Shown: positions 8,673-18,311, numbered from the stretch's first letter. The stretch: DNA of 40,332 bases from an uncultured Coriobacteriaceae bacterium (GCA_902803315.1 CADCPM010000063.1:1-40332); one strand, 5' to 3'. Made by a program: numbers and translations. The notes: generated by a model not told the origin, from the letters alone.

Positions 8673-9178
8673 GAGAGCCCCTCCCGCCTATGCCGCGTAA
8701 ACTCAACGGCATTAATTTGCGCATCGGTCTTGAGCATCTTGACGATGTCGTCCTCACGAGCCTCCATCCGGCACGCCTCTTCATCCTCCAGATGATCGTA
8801 TCCCAAAAGATGCAGCATCCCGTGCACCAAGAGGAGCCTCGTTTCGTCGGCCCATGTCGTGCCAAAAGAATCCGCTTGTCCCTTTATGTATTCCGGCGCC
8901 AAAACTATGTCACCTAGCTCGCACGGCTCGTCTTCCGCCAAGTCTGGATCGTCAGGCCGCTCGCACTCAAGCGAAAGCACGTCGGTGGGGGCATCCTTGT
9001 CCCGCCATTCGGCATTGAGCTCACGCATCGTCAGGTCCTCGACTATAGATACGGAAACCATGCAGGGCCTTTTTATCCCCTCTTCATCAAGGACTCGGTT
9101 GCAGATGCCAATCACTTCGTCGTCTTCGAGGGCGCACGTAACACCACTCTCATGGCTAAGGTCAACCTCACACGCCAT
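8669..9178 (-). CDS. ybeY: Endoribonuclease YbeY
   Basis: I place the start at the ATG at 9178, with GGGAGGGGGAAC upstream, rather than at the ATG at 9208. This gives 169 residues. The zinc-binding signature of three His is present as HGMLHLLGYDH near residue 115. YbeY is a metal-dependent RNase that acts in 16S rRNA 3'-end maturation and ribosome quality control. The start overlaps the end of phoH by 11 bp and the stop overlaps dgkA by 4 bp. The phoH-ybeY-dgkA-era order is widely conserved, which supports the call. Confidence 0.93.
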   Translation of the reverse strand: MACEVDLSHESGVTCALEDDEVIGICNRVLDEEGIKRPCMVSVSIVEDLTMRELNAEWRDKDAPTDVLSLECERPDDPDLAEDEPCELGDIVLAPEYIKGQADSFGTTWADETRLLLVHGMLHLLGYDHLEDEEACRMEAREDDIVKMLKTDAQINAVEFTRHRREGLS

Positions 9179-10127
9179 GCGGTTCCCCCTCCCTTTGTCG
9201 ATACGCATCCACTATTTTCGCAACCAGCGAGTGACGCACGACATCCGAGGCGTCCAGATCCACGAACGCAATGTCATCTATGCCCGAAAGCACCTTTCTG
9301 GCCACCTCGACTCCAGAGCTTCCCTTGAGGTCGCGCTGCGTCACATCGCCCGTAATGACGAACCGAGAAGAGAATCCAAGGCGCGTGAGGAACATCTTCA
9401 TCTGATCGGGGGTGGTGTTTTGGGCCTCATCCAGTATCACGAAAGCATCGTTAAGCGTACGACCGCGCATGAAGGCCAACGGCGCGATCTCAATGACGCC
9501 CTGCTCAATAAGGGCGTTGCCCTTCTCGCGGTCGGTCATATCGAACAACGCGTCGTAAAGCGGGCGAATGTAGGGGTCAAGCTTTTCCTGCAAGGTCCCC
9601 GGCAAAAAGCCAAGCGATTCTCCAGCCTCCACCACGGGACGTGCCAACACTATGCGAGCCACCTCACGTCGCTTTAGGGCCGCAACCGCCATTGCCATGG
9701 CTAAGTACGTCTTGCCAGTTCCCGCAGGACCCAGTCCAAACGTTATGGTATGCGTTCTTATAGCATCTACGTAACGAGATTGGCCTACCGTCTTTGGTCT
9801 GATGGCACGGCCTCTATAGGTAAGAAGTATGTCGTAGTATGAAGATGCCTCGCTTGGCGCGCCCCTCATGGTCTGTCCTACGACCATCTCCACGTCGGCA
9901 ATCGAGGGCGTGTCCCCCGCTTCCACCAGTTGAATAAGTCGTGAGAATACCGACGTCACCTGATCCACCACGTCAGCGGGGCCAGTGACGGCCACCTGAT
10001 TGCCACGCACCGTTACCAGCGCCTCAAAAGAATCCTCGATACGTCGAAGATACGCGTCTGAGGGCCCCATGAGCAACGTGGGGTCCACTGAGTCGGGTAT
10101 GGTCAGGCAGACGTGGGTTGGCTCCAA
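9168..10127 (-). CDS. phoH: PhoH-like ATPase
   Basis: A 319-residue protein with an N-terminal domain of about 110 residues and a P-loop ATPase core. The Walker A is GPAGTGKT at about 140 and the Walker B is FVILDEAQN. These proteins are RNA helicase-like ATPases; PhoH2 relatives act on RNA, and this chromosomal type is linked with YbeY. The start is a TTG at 10127: an in-frame TGA sits just upstream, and GAGGAGG is 10 bases before the TTG. The nearby ATG is in another frame and soon meets a stop. The phoH promoter should lie in the repeat-rich stretch upstream. Confidence 0.92.
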   Translation of the reverse strand: MEPTHVCLTIPDSVDPTLLMGPSDAYLRRIEDSFEALVTVRGNQVAVTGPADVVDQVTSVFSRLIQLVEAGDTPSIADVEMVVGQTMRGAPSEASSYYDILLTYRGRAIRPKTVGQSRYVDAIRTHTITFGLGPAGTGKTYLAMAMAVAALKRREVARIVLARPVVEAGESLGFLPGTLQEKLDPYIRPLYDALFDMTDREKGNALIEQGVIEIAPLAFMRGRTLNDAFVILDEAQNTTPDQMKMFLTRLGFSSRFVITGDVTQRDLKGSSGVEVARKVLSGIDDIAFVDLDASDVVRHSLVAKIVDAYRQREGEPHGV

Positions 10128-10489
10128 GCGTCATCGTCCTCCTCGCTAGACTTCCCTACCATAATAGCGCAGAGTGTCGTCAGCTGCGGAAGAGACGGTA
10201 GTCGGCACGTTCGTGACACGTGACAAGGGGACAGGTCACTTGTCAGCTTTTGAGTCGCCGCCTGCAGGCCGCCTGCAGGTTGGGTGCAAAAGCTAAACCT
10301 AACGTGACAAGGGGGCACGTTCGGACAGCGCTGCGCTTGGCGAGAGGCGGGACAGGATGAGCTCCGCGTGCTCAAACAGCGCTGCGCGAACTGCGCGCTC
10401 GGTGCTCATCCTGTTCCGCCTCTCGCCATCCCAACCCGCAAAACGTGAAACGTGACAAGGGGACAGGTCACTTGTCAGCTGGTCACTTG
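10128..10489. other. Gene-free repeat-rich spacer between mtaB and phoH
   Basis: About 360 bp with no supportable gene. It is filled by copies of a short palindromic sequence and one long inverted repeat, given as separate entries. A gap like this is unusual within an otherwise overlapping operon and suggests an inserted element. Confidence 0.7.
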
Positions 10490-10498
10490 TCAGCTTTT
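10218..10498. repeat. REP-like direct repeats with a TGACAAG/CTTGTCA dyad
   Basis: The unit begins ACGTGACAAGGGGACAGG and ends TCACTTGTCAGCT. Full copies lie at 10218-10251 and 10450-10480, a 5' part-copy at 10301-10318 and a 3' part-copy at 10481-10498. Within a unit, TGACAAG pairs with CTTGTCA around an 11-base loop. The last copy supplies the final Ser codon and TGA of mtaB. The pattern resembles REP sequences mobilised by IS200-like REP transposases; none is present here. Confidence 0.7.
10339..10427. repeat. 89-bp inverted repeat with 24-bp arms
   Basis: Arms 10339-10362 and 10404-10427 are complementary at 23 of 24 positions; the odd pair would be G-U in a plus-strand RNA. The left arm begins GGCGAGAGGCGGGACAGGAT. 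The 41-base interior repeats GCGCTGCGC-like words. No T run follows on either side, so it is probably part of the repeat element rather than a plain terminator. It may still interrupt minus-strand transcription from mtaB into phoH. Confidence 0.7.
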
Positions 10499-11776
10499 TA
10501 TCGTCTTTCCAACGAGTGCGCCCTCATCCAGGGCCTCGAAGCGGACATGTGCGAACTCGCCTACGGGCAACGACTCGTCCACCGCTACGTCGAAGAGCCC
10601 CTCACTCACGGCGCGACCCGCTGACTGCACCAAAACGTCTTCGCTTGTACCCAGAAGCTTTTCCATACAGCGCAGGCGCATGCGTTTCGCAAGTCCTCGC
10701 ATCGCCTCACTCCTCTTCGCCATGGTTTCCGGCGGAACCTGATCCTCATATTGGGCCGCAGGTGTGCCTGGGCGCCTGGAGTAGCGGAACACATGCATGC
10801 GGGCGAATTCCATTTGCTCGCAGAACGAATACGATTCATCGAACTGCTCGTCAGTCTCACCAGGAAAGCCCACGATCAGGTCGCATCCCAACGCAAGGTG
10901 AGGCATTCTTGCGCGTGCCTGCTCCACGACGCGCGCGTAGAGGCTCGTGTCGTACACCCTTCCCATGCGCCGAAGGGTGGCGTCGCATCCCGACTGCAGA
11001 CAAATATGCAAAAAAGGCGCCACCCTCCCATCGGAGCCCGCCATTACATCCAACAAATCGTTGGTGACGTCCGGTGGCTCCAATGATGATATACGCACCC
11101 TGTCGATGGAAGTTGTGCGCAGTACGTGCAGCAAAAGCCCATCAAGCCCAACGCCAGCGCCCAGCTCGTCTGCCTTGCCAGTTCTGTAATTGCCAAGATT
11201 TACGCCCGTTAGCACGACTTCGCGCGCTCCTCGGTCACACGCCTCCTCCACCGCACGTATGACCTCGTCTGAGGGCACGGAGCGCGATGGGCCGCGCGCC
11301 TTCCACACGATGCAATACGTGCATCGGTTGTCACAGCCGTCTTGTATCTTTATTCCTGGCCGCGTCCTTCCCGTAGGCGTAGGAGAAAGCGCCAAAATAC
11401 CGGTTCGAACCTCGCGCCCAGCCCCCGTGCCCGTAAGCTCCAACACACGCTTTGCCACCAAGTCCTTGCGAGGCTCAACCACCACGTTAGGCCCGAGCTC
11501 CATGAGCTCTGACGCAAAGAGGCTCGCCGCGCATCCCGTGGCTACGACGAAGGGGCTCTGAGGCAATCGCGCCGCACCACGAACGGCCTTGCGCGTCTTC
11601 GTTTGCGCCTCGCCCGTTACCGCGCAGGTGTTGATTACGATGGCATCTGCCTCATGTTTGTCTACAAGCTCGCAGCCAGCGGAAAGAAGCGCGCTCGCAA
11701 CAATGTCACTCTCAACGCGATTTAGCCGACATCCGAGGTTGATAAGGGCGACGCTCGCCGCAGACGGAGCCGTCAA
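10490..11776 (-). CDS. mtaB: tRNA t6A37 methylthiotransferase MtaB
   Basis: A 428-residue protein with the three MiaB-family parts. The N-terminal UPF0004 domain has Cys in LGCRLN, INTCAVTG and ATGCAAS. The radical-SAM core has the cluster motif CDNRCTYC. A C-terminal TRAM-like domain follows. MtaB adds a methylthio group to threonylcarbamoyl-adenosine at position 37 of tRNAs reading ANN codons. The LGCRLN start and INTCAVT motif favour MtaB over MiaB or RimO. The start is a TTG at 11776 that overlaps the dnaJ stop (TTGA), with AGGGGC upstream. The last codon and stop lie within a repeat unit, so the native C-terminus may have been slightly altered. Confidence 0.92.
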   Translation of the reverse strand: MTAPSAASVALINLGCRLNRVESDIVASALLSAGCELVDKHEADAIVINTCAVTGEAQTKTRKAVRGAARLPQSPFVVATGCAASLFASELMELGPNVVVEPRKDLVAKRVLELTGTGAGREVRTGILALSPTPTGRTRPGIKIQDGCDNRCTYCIVWKARGPSRSVPSDEVIRAVEEACDRGAREVVLTGVNLGNYRTGKADELGAGVGLDGLLLHVLRTTSIDRVRISSLEPPDVTNDLLDVMAGSDGRVAPFLHICLQSGCDATLRRMGRVYDTSLYARVVEQARARMPHLALGCDLIVGFPGETDEQFDESYSFCEQMEFARMHVFRYSRRPGTPAAQYEDQVPPETMAKRSEAMRGLAKRMRLRCMEKLLGTSEDVLVQSAGRAVSEGLFDVAVDESLPVGEFAHVRFEALDEGALVGKTIKS

Positions 11777-12984
11777 CGTCTCTTGCCCCTAAACGGTCCC
11801 CGACGTTTCGCCTTTGGTCGAGGGCGCTTGGACTGCTGCCCGCCATCGCTCCTTTGGCCTTCCTCGTCCCCGGAAGCTTCCTTTGCGTCTTCCTGCGTAA
11901 GGTTTATCCCGTCCCGCACGCGTTGCTCGCGTATCTCGCGCAAGGCCGAAATCTGTCCGTTGTCCAAGTCGGTGGGAACCATCACCTGAACGGCGGCCAC
12001 GAGCTTGCCGCGGGCAGAGCTGCCCAGCCTGGGCATGCCAAGCCCCTCGAGCTCGACATGCTGTCCATATTGGCATCCCGCAGGAATGTCCACCACTACC
12101 TTGTCGCCCTCAAGGATACCCTCGAGCTCCACCGACGTGCCCAACATGGCGTCGATGGCATCCACCTGTACCACGGCGAACAGGTCGTCACCCTGGCGCT
12201 CAAATCGCTCGTCCTCAAGAATTTGTACCGTAACAACCAAGTCTCCGCTTGCGTCGCCTCGCACGCCAGCCTCGCCGCGGCCCTCGACGCGTATCGACTG
12301 GCCAGAATGAATGCCTGCGGGAATATCGACCTTTACCGTCTCGTGCGCGGGAGTGCGACCCTCTCCCTCGCAGGTGTCACAGGGCTTATCTACCACGCGA
12401 CCTGAGCCGTGGCATACCGGACATGTCGACTCGCTCCTCATTTGCCCGAATATCGTCCTCTGCACTTCCGTGACCCTACCCGAGCCACCACATCGGTCGC
12501 AAAGCCTTTCGTTTCCACCTTCTGCGACGCCAGTACCGTTGCAATCGTCGCAGGGAGACAGGCGATCGTATGCGATGGTCTTGCTACATCCGGATGCAGC
12601 CTCCGCCAAGGTTATGCGCAGGGCTATGCCCATGTCGCGTCCACGCGTACGTGCTGCCCTGCCGCCGCGTGCGCCGCCACCGAAGAACGAATCGAAGATG
12701 TCGCCAAAGCCCCCGCCGAAGATATCGGACATGTCCACGTATTCGGAACCAAAGCCGCCAGGTCCATCGGGGTTGCCATACTGATCGTAGTTCGCACGCT
12801 TGCGTTCGTCCGAGAGGACCGAATACGCCTCGTTCACTTCCTTAAAGCGTTCTTCTGCGTCGGGTTCCTTGTTCACGTCGGGATGCAACGTTCTTGCCAG
12901 CTTTAGAAATGCTCGCTTGATGGTGCGCTGGTCCGCATCGCGCGCCACACCCAATACATCGTAATAATCTCTACTTGAGTCCAA
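11773..12984 (-). CDS. dnaJ: Chaperone DnaJ
   Basis: A 403-residue class I DnaJ. It has a J-domain with HPD at about residue 37, a Gly/Phe-rich stretch (FGGGFGDIFDSFFGGG), four zinc-binding repeats (CDDCNGTG, CDRCGGSG, CPVCHGSG, CDTCEGEG) and the two C-terminal substrate domains. It works with DnaK and GrpE in protein folding. The tail is unusual: after the family's normal end there is an acidic Gly/Glu stretch and then about 20 residues rich in Lys, Arg and Pro. The start is a TTG at 12984 with GGAGG upstream. It follows a second dnaJ-like gene by 33 bp. No dnaK, grpE, hspR or hrcA is in the window. Confidence 0.93.
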   Translation of the reverse strand: MDSSRDYYDVLGVARDADQRTIKRAFLKLARTLHPDVNKEPDAEERFKEVNEAYSVLSDERKRANYDQYGNPDGPGGFGSEYVDMSDIFGGGFGDIFDSFFGGGARGGRAARTRGRDMGIALRITLAEAASGCSKTIAYDRLSPCDDCNGTGVAEGGNERLCDRCGGSGRVTEVQRTIFGQMRSESTCPVCHGSGRVVDKPCDTCEGEGRTPAHETVKVDIPAGIHSGQSIRVEGRGEAGVRGDASGDLVVTVQILEDERFERQGDDLFAVVQVDAIDAMLGTSVELEGILEGDKVVVDIPAGCQYGQHVELEGLGMPRLGSSARGKLVAAVQVMVPTDLDNGQISALREIREQRVRDGINLTQEDAKEASGDEEGQRSDGGQQSKRPRPKAKRRGPFRGKRR

Positions 12985-13017
12985 AACGAAACGACCTCCG
13001 TACGAATACCGACCGCA

Positions 13018-14133
13018 TTAGCGCTGCGCGCGTCGCCCAAGGAATGCGGGTATGAACATCATGGCAACCAGGAAGAGCATAATAGACAGGAAGGGGTTGA
13101 AGCTCATGGCAAGGAACAGCAGACACATGATGCCGCCTGAAATAAGACCGCTTCCGGCCGCTATGGCGGCCTTCTTGAGCCAACGGCCGTTTGCATGCAT
13201 TCCCCCGCCGCGAGCCAAGCTCGCAATGCCTATGCCGCAAAACAGCGCACCCATGAGCGTAGAGAAGGGACCTGCGAGCAAAAGGCCGATGATGACGAGC
13301 GGTATGCCCAGGCCCAGCATGCGAAGGCCGCTTTCCTGCTGCTGGGTGAGACGCTCCTCCTCAATTCCTACGCGGCAGACGAAGTCGCCCGACTCACGGC
13401 CATTGGTACCTGCGTTGCCCATGCCCTCTTTGCGAATCTCGTCACCGTCATGTGAATCTGGCGGAATGTCCACCACCACCTCGCTCGCACTCAGGACGCG
13501 GCCTGAACCACCGCAAGAGGTGCAGGGATCGGCAACGACCTTCCCTGAGCCCTCGCACTCTGGGCATCGGATGTCCTCCATGGCAAAGAATATTTCCAGA
13601 CCACCGAAGTCAATGTGAATGTGACCGGCGCCTCCACATGTGGGGCAAGTTATGGGTTCCACATGCTCCACTGAGCCCGATCCATGGCATACGTCGCACG
13701 ATACGTAGCGCTGGTAGGTTATGCCGCGCTTGGTACCCGCCTTCGCCTTCTCTGCGTCGAGGTCAAGCTGGTAAACGACGTCTTCACCACCACGCGGCCT
13801 GTACGAGCGCGGAGTGGTTGTGCGACGTGTCCACGTACCGCCAAATGGAAATCCCGCTCCAAAGGGTGATCCAGCACCCGCAGAGCCCCCTGGTGCACCC
13901 GCGAACGGAGCTCCAGAGCGCATGGCATCGTATCTGCTGCGCTTATCGGCATCCGAAAGCACTGCATACGCCTCGCTTACTTCCTTGAACCGCTCCTCGG
14001 CGTCAGGTTCCTTGTTTACGTCGGGATGCAAGGTACGTGCCTTCTTTTGGAACGCGCGACGAATCTCCTCCGTGGTGACACCTTCGTCCACCTCAAGAAT
14101 CTTGTAGTAATCCTTTTCGTTCATAGATGCCAT
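13018..14133 (-). CDS. Membrane-anchored DnaJ-like protein
   Basis: A 371-residue DnaJ relative. The J-domain (HPD present) and a Gly/Phe/Ala-rich linker are followed by four zinc repeats (CDVCHGSG, CPTCGGAG, CPECEGSG, CTSCGGSG). The second substrate-binding and dimer domains are missing. Instead, from about residue 270 there are three or four hydrophobic segments (LGIPLVIIGLLLAG and others) ending in a basic FLGRRAQR. This predicts a co-chaperone held at the membrane with J-domain and zinc finger in the cytoplasm. The start at 14133 has AGGAGG ten bases upstream. It sits where hrcA lies in many Gram-positive genomes (between hemW and dnaJ). I saw no CIRCE or HspR-like site in the 118-bp gap upstream. 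Confidence 0.88.
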   Translation of the reverse strand: MASMNEKDYYKILEVDEGVTTEEIRRAFQKKARTLHPDVNKEPDAEERFKEVSEAYAVLSDADKRSRYDAMRSGAPFAGAPGGSAGAGSPFGAGFPFGGTWTRRTTTPRSYRPRGGEDVVYQLDLDAEKAKAGTKRGITYQRYVSCDVCHGSGSVEHVEPITCPTCGGAGHIHIDFGGLEIFFAMEDIRCPECEGSGKVVADPCTSCGGSGRVLSASEVVVDIPPDSHDGDEIRKEGMGNAGTNGRESGDFVCRVGIEEERLTQQQESGLRMLGLGIPLVIIGLLLAGPFSTLMGALFCGIGIASLARGGGMHANGRWLKKAAIAAGSGLISGGIMCLLFLAMSFNPFLSIMLFLVAMMFIPAFLGRRAQR

Positions 14134-14251
14134 GGGGAGAGCTCCTCCTATAGACAGTCATACGGAAGACATTCTACCCAACTTGAGACTCTCCCATACA
14201 AACTACGAGATTGTCTTTTGTCTTCCTGCGGATTCCTGTGGAATTGGGACA

Positions 14252-15379
14252 TCATGCTAGGTCCCATAGCGCGCCATAGAGCTCGTTTCCCAGCAACCAC
14301 CCGTCATGCGTGGGCACCATACGCCCGCATTCAACTTGCACCAGGCCCCGCCCCTCCAAAGACTCAATCACGTTCGGAGGCACAAGGCTGGCGTCTACCC
14401 CTTGACTCATGCGCATGCCGAGCATGAGGTCTTCCGCCCACGCCTCCCTGGTCTTGAGGAATTCCACCTCACGGCCTTTCGTCTCGTAGCGTATGCGCGC
14501 GGCGTTCGGCTGTGTTTTGGGAAGCCAGGTAAGAACCCTGCGCGCCGCATCGTATTGCTCCGACAAAAGCATGCCGGCCGCCCCTACTCCAAGACCCAAA
14601 TAGGGCACGCCCGTCCAATACGCCTGATTGTGTTTGCAATCCATGTCTGGGCGAGCGTAACTCGCCACCTCATAGCGCGCAAATCCCGCTGCGACGAGAG
14701 TATCCTGTGCCTGCTCCATGCGATCTGCCTGCACATCCTCGTCGTTCCACGCGGGCGGGCGCTGTCCATAGCGCACCCCAAACGCCGTGCCTTCCTCTAT
14801 GGCAAGCGGATACACGCTCACGTGACCCACGCCCAGCCCCACGGCCTCATCTAGCGTTCGTTGCCACGACTCGTCCGTTTGGCGTGGTATCGCGCACATC
14901 AGGTCCACGGAGACGCTTGCCCCACTCATAACGGCATTTCGCACGCAGCGCCGAGCCACCTCAGCCGTATGAAGACGACCAAGAGCCTCGAGCTCCTCGT
15001 CGTAAAATGACTGTACGCCTATGGAAATCCGCGTTGCCCCGGCCCCAAGCGCCGAATCAAGCACCCCTTCACACAGTGAGTCAGGATTTGCCTCAAAGCT
15101 CAGCTCACACAACTGGTGACAAGTTCGTCGCACATATGCGATTAATTCCGCAAGAAGGTTCGCACCGAGCAGGGTCGGCGTACCCCCACCAATATAGGCC
15201 GTCTTGCATTCCCCAAGAAGCCCCTCGTCTGCGGCTGCCTCCATTTGAGCCATGAGCTGCTCCACATGCAAGCGGAGACGCTCGTCATCCGCAGAGGTCG
15301 CGACGCTCGCAAAGTCGCAGTAATGGCATTTCCTCCTGCAAAAGGGTATGTGCAGATAGAGGGCCCCCACCGATGTCAT
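14252..15379 (-). CDS. hemW: Radical SAM heme chaperone HemW
   Basis: A 375-residue HemN-family radical SAM protein. The cluster motif is CRRKCHYC (Cys 14, 18, 21) with an aromatic and Asp following. The GGGTPTLL loop for SAM binding and the HNxxYW motif (HNQAYW), typical of HemW rather than true HemN, are present. HemW passes heme to apo-proteins of respiratory enzymes and is often misnamed coproporphyrinogen oxidase. Its ATG overlaps the dus stop by 4 bp (ATGA). The lepA-(dus)-hemW-dnaJ order fits Gram-positive genomes. Confidence 0.92.
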   Translation of the reverse strand: MTSVGALYLHIPFCRRKCHYCDFASVATSADDERLRLHVEQLMAQMEAAADEGLLGECKTAYIGGGTPTLLGANLLAELIAYVRRTCHQLCELSFEANPDSLCEGVLDSALGAGATRISIGVQSFYDEELEALGRLHTAEVARRCVRNAVMSGASVSVDLMCAIPRQTDESWQRTLDEAVGLGVGHVSVYPLAIEEGTAFGVRYGQRPPAWNDEDVQADRMEQAQDTLVAAGFARYEVASYARPDMDCKHNQAYWTGVPYLGLGVGAAGMLLSEQYDAARRVLTWLPKTQPNAARIRYETKGREVEFLKTREAWAEDLMLGMRMSQGVDASLVPPNVIESLEGRGLVQVECGRMVPTHDGWLLGNELYGALWDLA

Positions 15380-16413
15380 GCTTTGGCACCAGCCGCTACC
15401 AGCTCATCCACCATCGAAAGGTAGTCCTTTGCCGTCACACATCCCATGGCGCGGTTTCTCCACGATGCGGCATGCGGCATGCCCCGCAAATACCATCCAG
15501 CAAGGCTCCTGGCACGGGCCATGTGCGCGCCCGTTGCCTCCAACAATCGCACGTGACAGGCATATGCCGCAAGACGTTGCCGCGTGGTTGGCTCGTCTCC
15601 GCTAAACACCCAGGGCATACCATAGGTTCCGCGTGCCACCATGACTGCCACGCAGCCCGTCTGCTCCAGCATGCGCATTGCATCCTCATGCGAGCGTATG
15701 TCGCCTGAGCCGATTACGGGAATCTCCACGGCATTTGCCACCCGCGTCACGGCACCCCAGTCAGCCTCTCCATGATAGAGCTGTGCCGCATAGCGCCCAT
15801 GGATCGCCACGGCCGCCGCCCCTGCTCGCTGCATGTCATACGCGAATTGCGGCGCAACCTCGTCACCCATGCGCAAGCCACGCCTTATCTTAACCGTAAC
15901 AGGAACCTTGGCCACGTCCACGCACGCACCGACTATGGCCGCCGCACGCTTTGGGTCTTCCATCAGCGCCGCCCCGGCACCGCCCTTTGTTACTTTTGGC
16001 ATGGGACATGCCATGTTTATGTCCACCAGCGCCAACTTGCCACCCAGACGCTCCGACACCGCGCAAACCGCCTCGCCAAACTGCACAGGATCCGACCCAA
16101 AGAGCTGCACGGAGATGTCGGGCTCAGGCTCTTTGGGCTTCACGAGCTCCCAGGTCTTGTCGCTGCCGTAATGCAGACCCGCAACGCTTACCATCTCGCT
16201 ATAGGCAAGCGCAGCGCCACCTGCGCGGGCCATCATGCGATACGCCGCATCGCTCACCCCTGCCATGGGTGCCATGAGCAAGGGATTTACCGCAAGCCGC
16301 TGGCTCAGCGAACCATCGTTCGCAAAGGGTGCCAGCTCTGCCATCAGTCCTGTCTGTCCAGAATACTCACGCAGAATCTCTGACGCGGGTCGTGCGCTAT
16401 CGCTACTCATCAT
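15376..16413 (-). CDS. dus: tRNA-dihydrouridine synthase (DusB-like)
   Basis: A 345-residue TIM-barrel flavoenzyme with the Dus signatures: [12 protein letters not shown] at the N-terminus, the active-site [20 protein letters not shown] (catalytic Cys in MACP), KIRRG and the FMN-phosphate GSGDI and [11 protein letters not shown] loops. It reduces uridines in the tRNA D-loop. DusB is the usual single bacterial form and the call rests on overall resemblance. The start MMSS overlaps the lepA stop by 11 bp and the stop overlaps hemW. The gene is inserted between lepA and hemW, a close translational unit. Confidence 0.92.
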   Translation of the reverse strand: MMSSDSARPASEILREYSGQTGLMAELAPFANDGSLSQRLAVNPLLMAPMAGVSDAAYRMMARAGGAALAYSEMVSVAGLHYGSDKTWELVKPKEPEPDISVQLFGSDPVQFGEAVCAVSERLGGKLALVDINMACPMPKVTKGGAGAALMEDPKRAAAIVGACVDVAKVPVTVKIRRGLRMGDEVAPQFAYDMQRAGAAAVAIHGRYAAQLYHGEADWGAVTRVANAVEIPVIGSGDIRSHEDAMRMLEQTGCVAVMVARGTYGMPWVFSGDEPTTRQRLAAYACHVRLLEATGAHMARARSLAGWYLRGMPHAASWRNRAMGCVTAKDYLSMVDELVAAGAKA

Positions 16414-18217
16414 CCACCTTGAGCACGGCCAAGAACGCCTCCTGCGGCACGTCCACGCGACCGATGGACTTCATGCGCTTCTTGCCCTCCTTCTGCTTTT
16501 CCAGCAGCTTCCGCTTTCGCGAGATGTCGCCACCGTAGCATTTTGCGAGCACGTCCTTGCGATGCGCCTTCACCGTAGACCGGCTTATGATCTTGTTGCC
16601 GATGGCGCCCTGAATCGGGACCTCGAACTGCTGTCGCGGGATGATGCCCTTCAGACGGTCGCAAAGACCACGGCCCAGCGCATATGCCTTGTCCTTGTGC
16701 ACGATGAACGAGAGTGCGTCCACCTCCTCGCCGGCAAGCAGGATGTCGAGCTTCACCAAATCCGACTCCCGGTAGTCTGCAAACTCGTAGTCGAGCGAGG
16801 CATAGCCCTTGGTGCGGCTCTTTAGCTGGTCGAAGAAGTCGAGGATGAGCTCGGCGAGCGGGATGTCAAAATGCAGCTCCACGCTCTTCTCGGAGAGATA
16901 GACCATGTCGGTGGATATGCCGCGATGGTCTATGAGCAGCTGCATCACGGCGCCAACGTAATCGGGCGGCACGATGACCGTCGCTTTGAGATAGGGCTCC
17001 TCTATGCGCTCTATCTTCTCGGGCACCGGCAAGTCTTGGGGACTCGTGACCTCGATCATCTCGCCATCGGTCTTGAAGACGTGATAGTCCACCGAAGGGC
17101 TTGTTGCAATGAGGTCGAGATCGAACTCACGCTCCAGGCGCTCCTTGATGACCTCCATGTGCAACAGGCCTAAGAAACCGACCCTAAAGCCAAATCCCAA
17201 GGCAACGCTGGTCTCGGGCTGCCATACCAGCGAAGGGTCGTTGACCTTCAGCTTCTCCAACGCATCACGCAAATTCTCGTAGTATTTGTTGTCTATAGGA
17301 AAGAGGCCCGTAAATACCATGGGTTTGGCCTCATGGTAGCCGGGACACGCCTGCGCACATGGCCTATCCTGCAGCGTTATGGTATCCCCTGTCTTTACGA
17401 GGGCTGGATCCTTCAGGCCGGTTACCACGTATCCCACTTCGCCCATGCCCAGCTCGTCAAGGGGTTGCTCCAAGGGTCGCTTTACGCCAACCTCCTCGCA
17501 CAGGAACGGTTGGTCGGCTGCCATCATAACCATACGCATGCCCGGACGTATGTTGCCATCAAATACGCGCACGGTTGCCACCACGCCTCGATACGCGTCA
17601 AAGTACGAATCAAGGATGAGTGCCTTCGTGGGTGCGTCGGCGTCGCCTTCGGGAGGAGACACCAGATACACGATGCTCTCGAGCAGGTCGTGTATGCCTT
17701 CGCCCGTCTTTCCGCTTACGCACACTGCGTCGTCGGCAGGAATGGCAAGGACTTCCTCAATCTCCTCGCGAACTCGTTCCGGCTCTGCCGAGGGCAAGTC
17801 GATCTTGTTGATGGCGGGTACGATATCCAAATCGGCATTCATGGCAAGAAGGGCATTGGACACTGTCTGCGCCTCCACGCCCTGCGTTGCGTCAACCACT
17901 AGAATCGCGCCTTCGCACGCAGCCAAAGAACGGGACACCTCGTAGGTAAAGTCCACATGGCCCGGCGTGTCTATGAGGTTGAACTGGTATTCGTTGCCGT
18001 CGTCTGCCGCATACAGCACGCGAACGGCATTCGACTTGATGGTAATCCCGCGCTCCTGCTCAATATCCATGGAATCGAGCATCTGCTTATAGAGGTCACG
18101 CTGCTCAACGGTATGGGTGAGCTCCAGGATGCGGTCTGAGATGGTGGACTTCCCGTGGTCAATGTGGGCCACAATCGAGAAGTTCCTTATGAGTGAGGTA
18201 TCTGTTTTCGTAGACAT
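16403..18217 (-). CDS. lepA: Elongation factor 4 (LepA)
   Basis: I take the ATG at 18217 ([14 protein letters not shown]) as start. A longer form from 18247 adds ten residues not expected in the family, and neither start has a strong ribosome binding site. The protein has about 604 residues, the typical LepA length. Motifs are AHIDHGKST (G1), [15 protein letters not shown] (G3), NKID (G4) and the LepA-specific C-terminal domain rich in Lys/Arg ([20 protein letters not shown]). EF4 is a ribosomal GTPase that back-translocates or aids assembly under stress. It heads the long minus-strand operon, divergent from rpsT as in many bacteria. Confidence 0.95.
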   Translation of the reverse strand: MSTKTDTSLIRNFSIVAHIDHGKSTISDRILELTHTVEQRDLYKQMLDSMDIEQERGITIKSNAVRVLYAADDGNEYQFNLIDTPGHVDFTYEVSRSLAACEGAILVVDATQGVEAQTVSNALLAMNADLDIVPAINKIDLPSAEPERVREEIEEVLAIPADDAVCVSGKTGEGIHDLLESIVYLVSPPEGDADAPTKALILDSYFDAYRGVVATVRVFDGNIRPGMRMVMMAADQPFLCEEVGVKRPLEQPLDELGMGEVGYVVTGLKDPALVKTGDTITLQDRPCAQACPGYHEAKPMVFTGLFPIDNKYYENLRDALEKLKVNDPSLVWQPETSVALGFGFRVGFLGLLHMEVIKERLEREFDLDLIATSPSVDYHVFKTDGEMIEVTSPQDLPVPEKIERIEEPYLKATVIVPPDYVGAVMQLLIDHRGISTDMVYLSEKSVELHFDIPLAELILDFFDQLKSRTKGYASLDYEFADYRESDLVKLDILLAGEEVDALSFIVHKDKAYALGRGLCDRLKGIIPRQQFEVPIQGAIGNKIISRSTVKAHRKDVLAKCYGGDISRKRKLLEKQKEGKKRMKSIGRVDVPQEAFLAVLKVDDE

Positions 18218-18282
18218 GTTGAGAATAATACCCGATGCCGCGCCCATTCAACAGGGTCATTTTAAAAGGACTCGGGTATTCT

Positions 18283-18311
18283 TTGTGAAATACAAGACAC
18301 CATGCTATACT
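18283..18311 (+). promoter_or_regulatory. Sigma-70-type promoter of rpsT
   Basis: TTGTGA (18283-18288) and TATACT (18306-18311) are separated by 17 bp. Transcription would start near 18318, leaving a leader of about 65 bases before the GTG start of rpsT. Confidence 0.7.

Noticed and set aside
13950..14260. Heat-shock operator (CIRCE or HspR/HAIR) before the dnaJ-like genes
   Set aside because: A CTTGAGACTC word is present, but no matching inverted half-site at the right distance.
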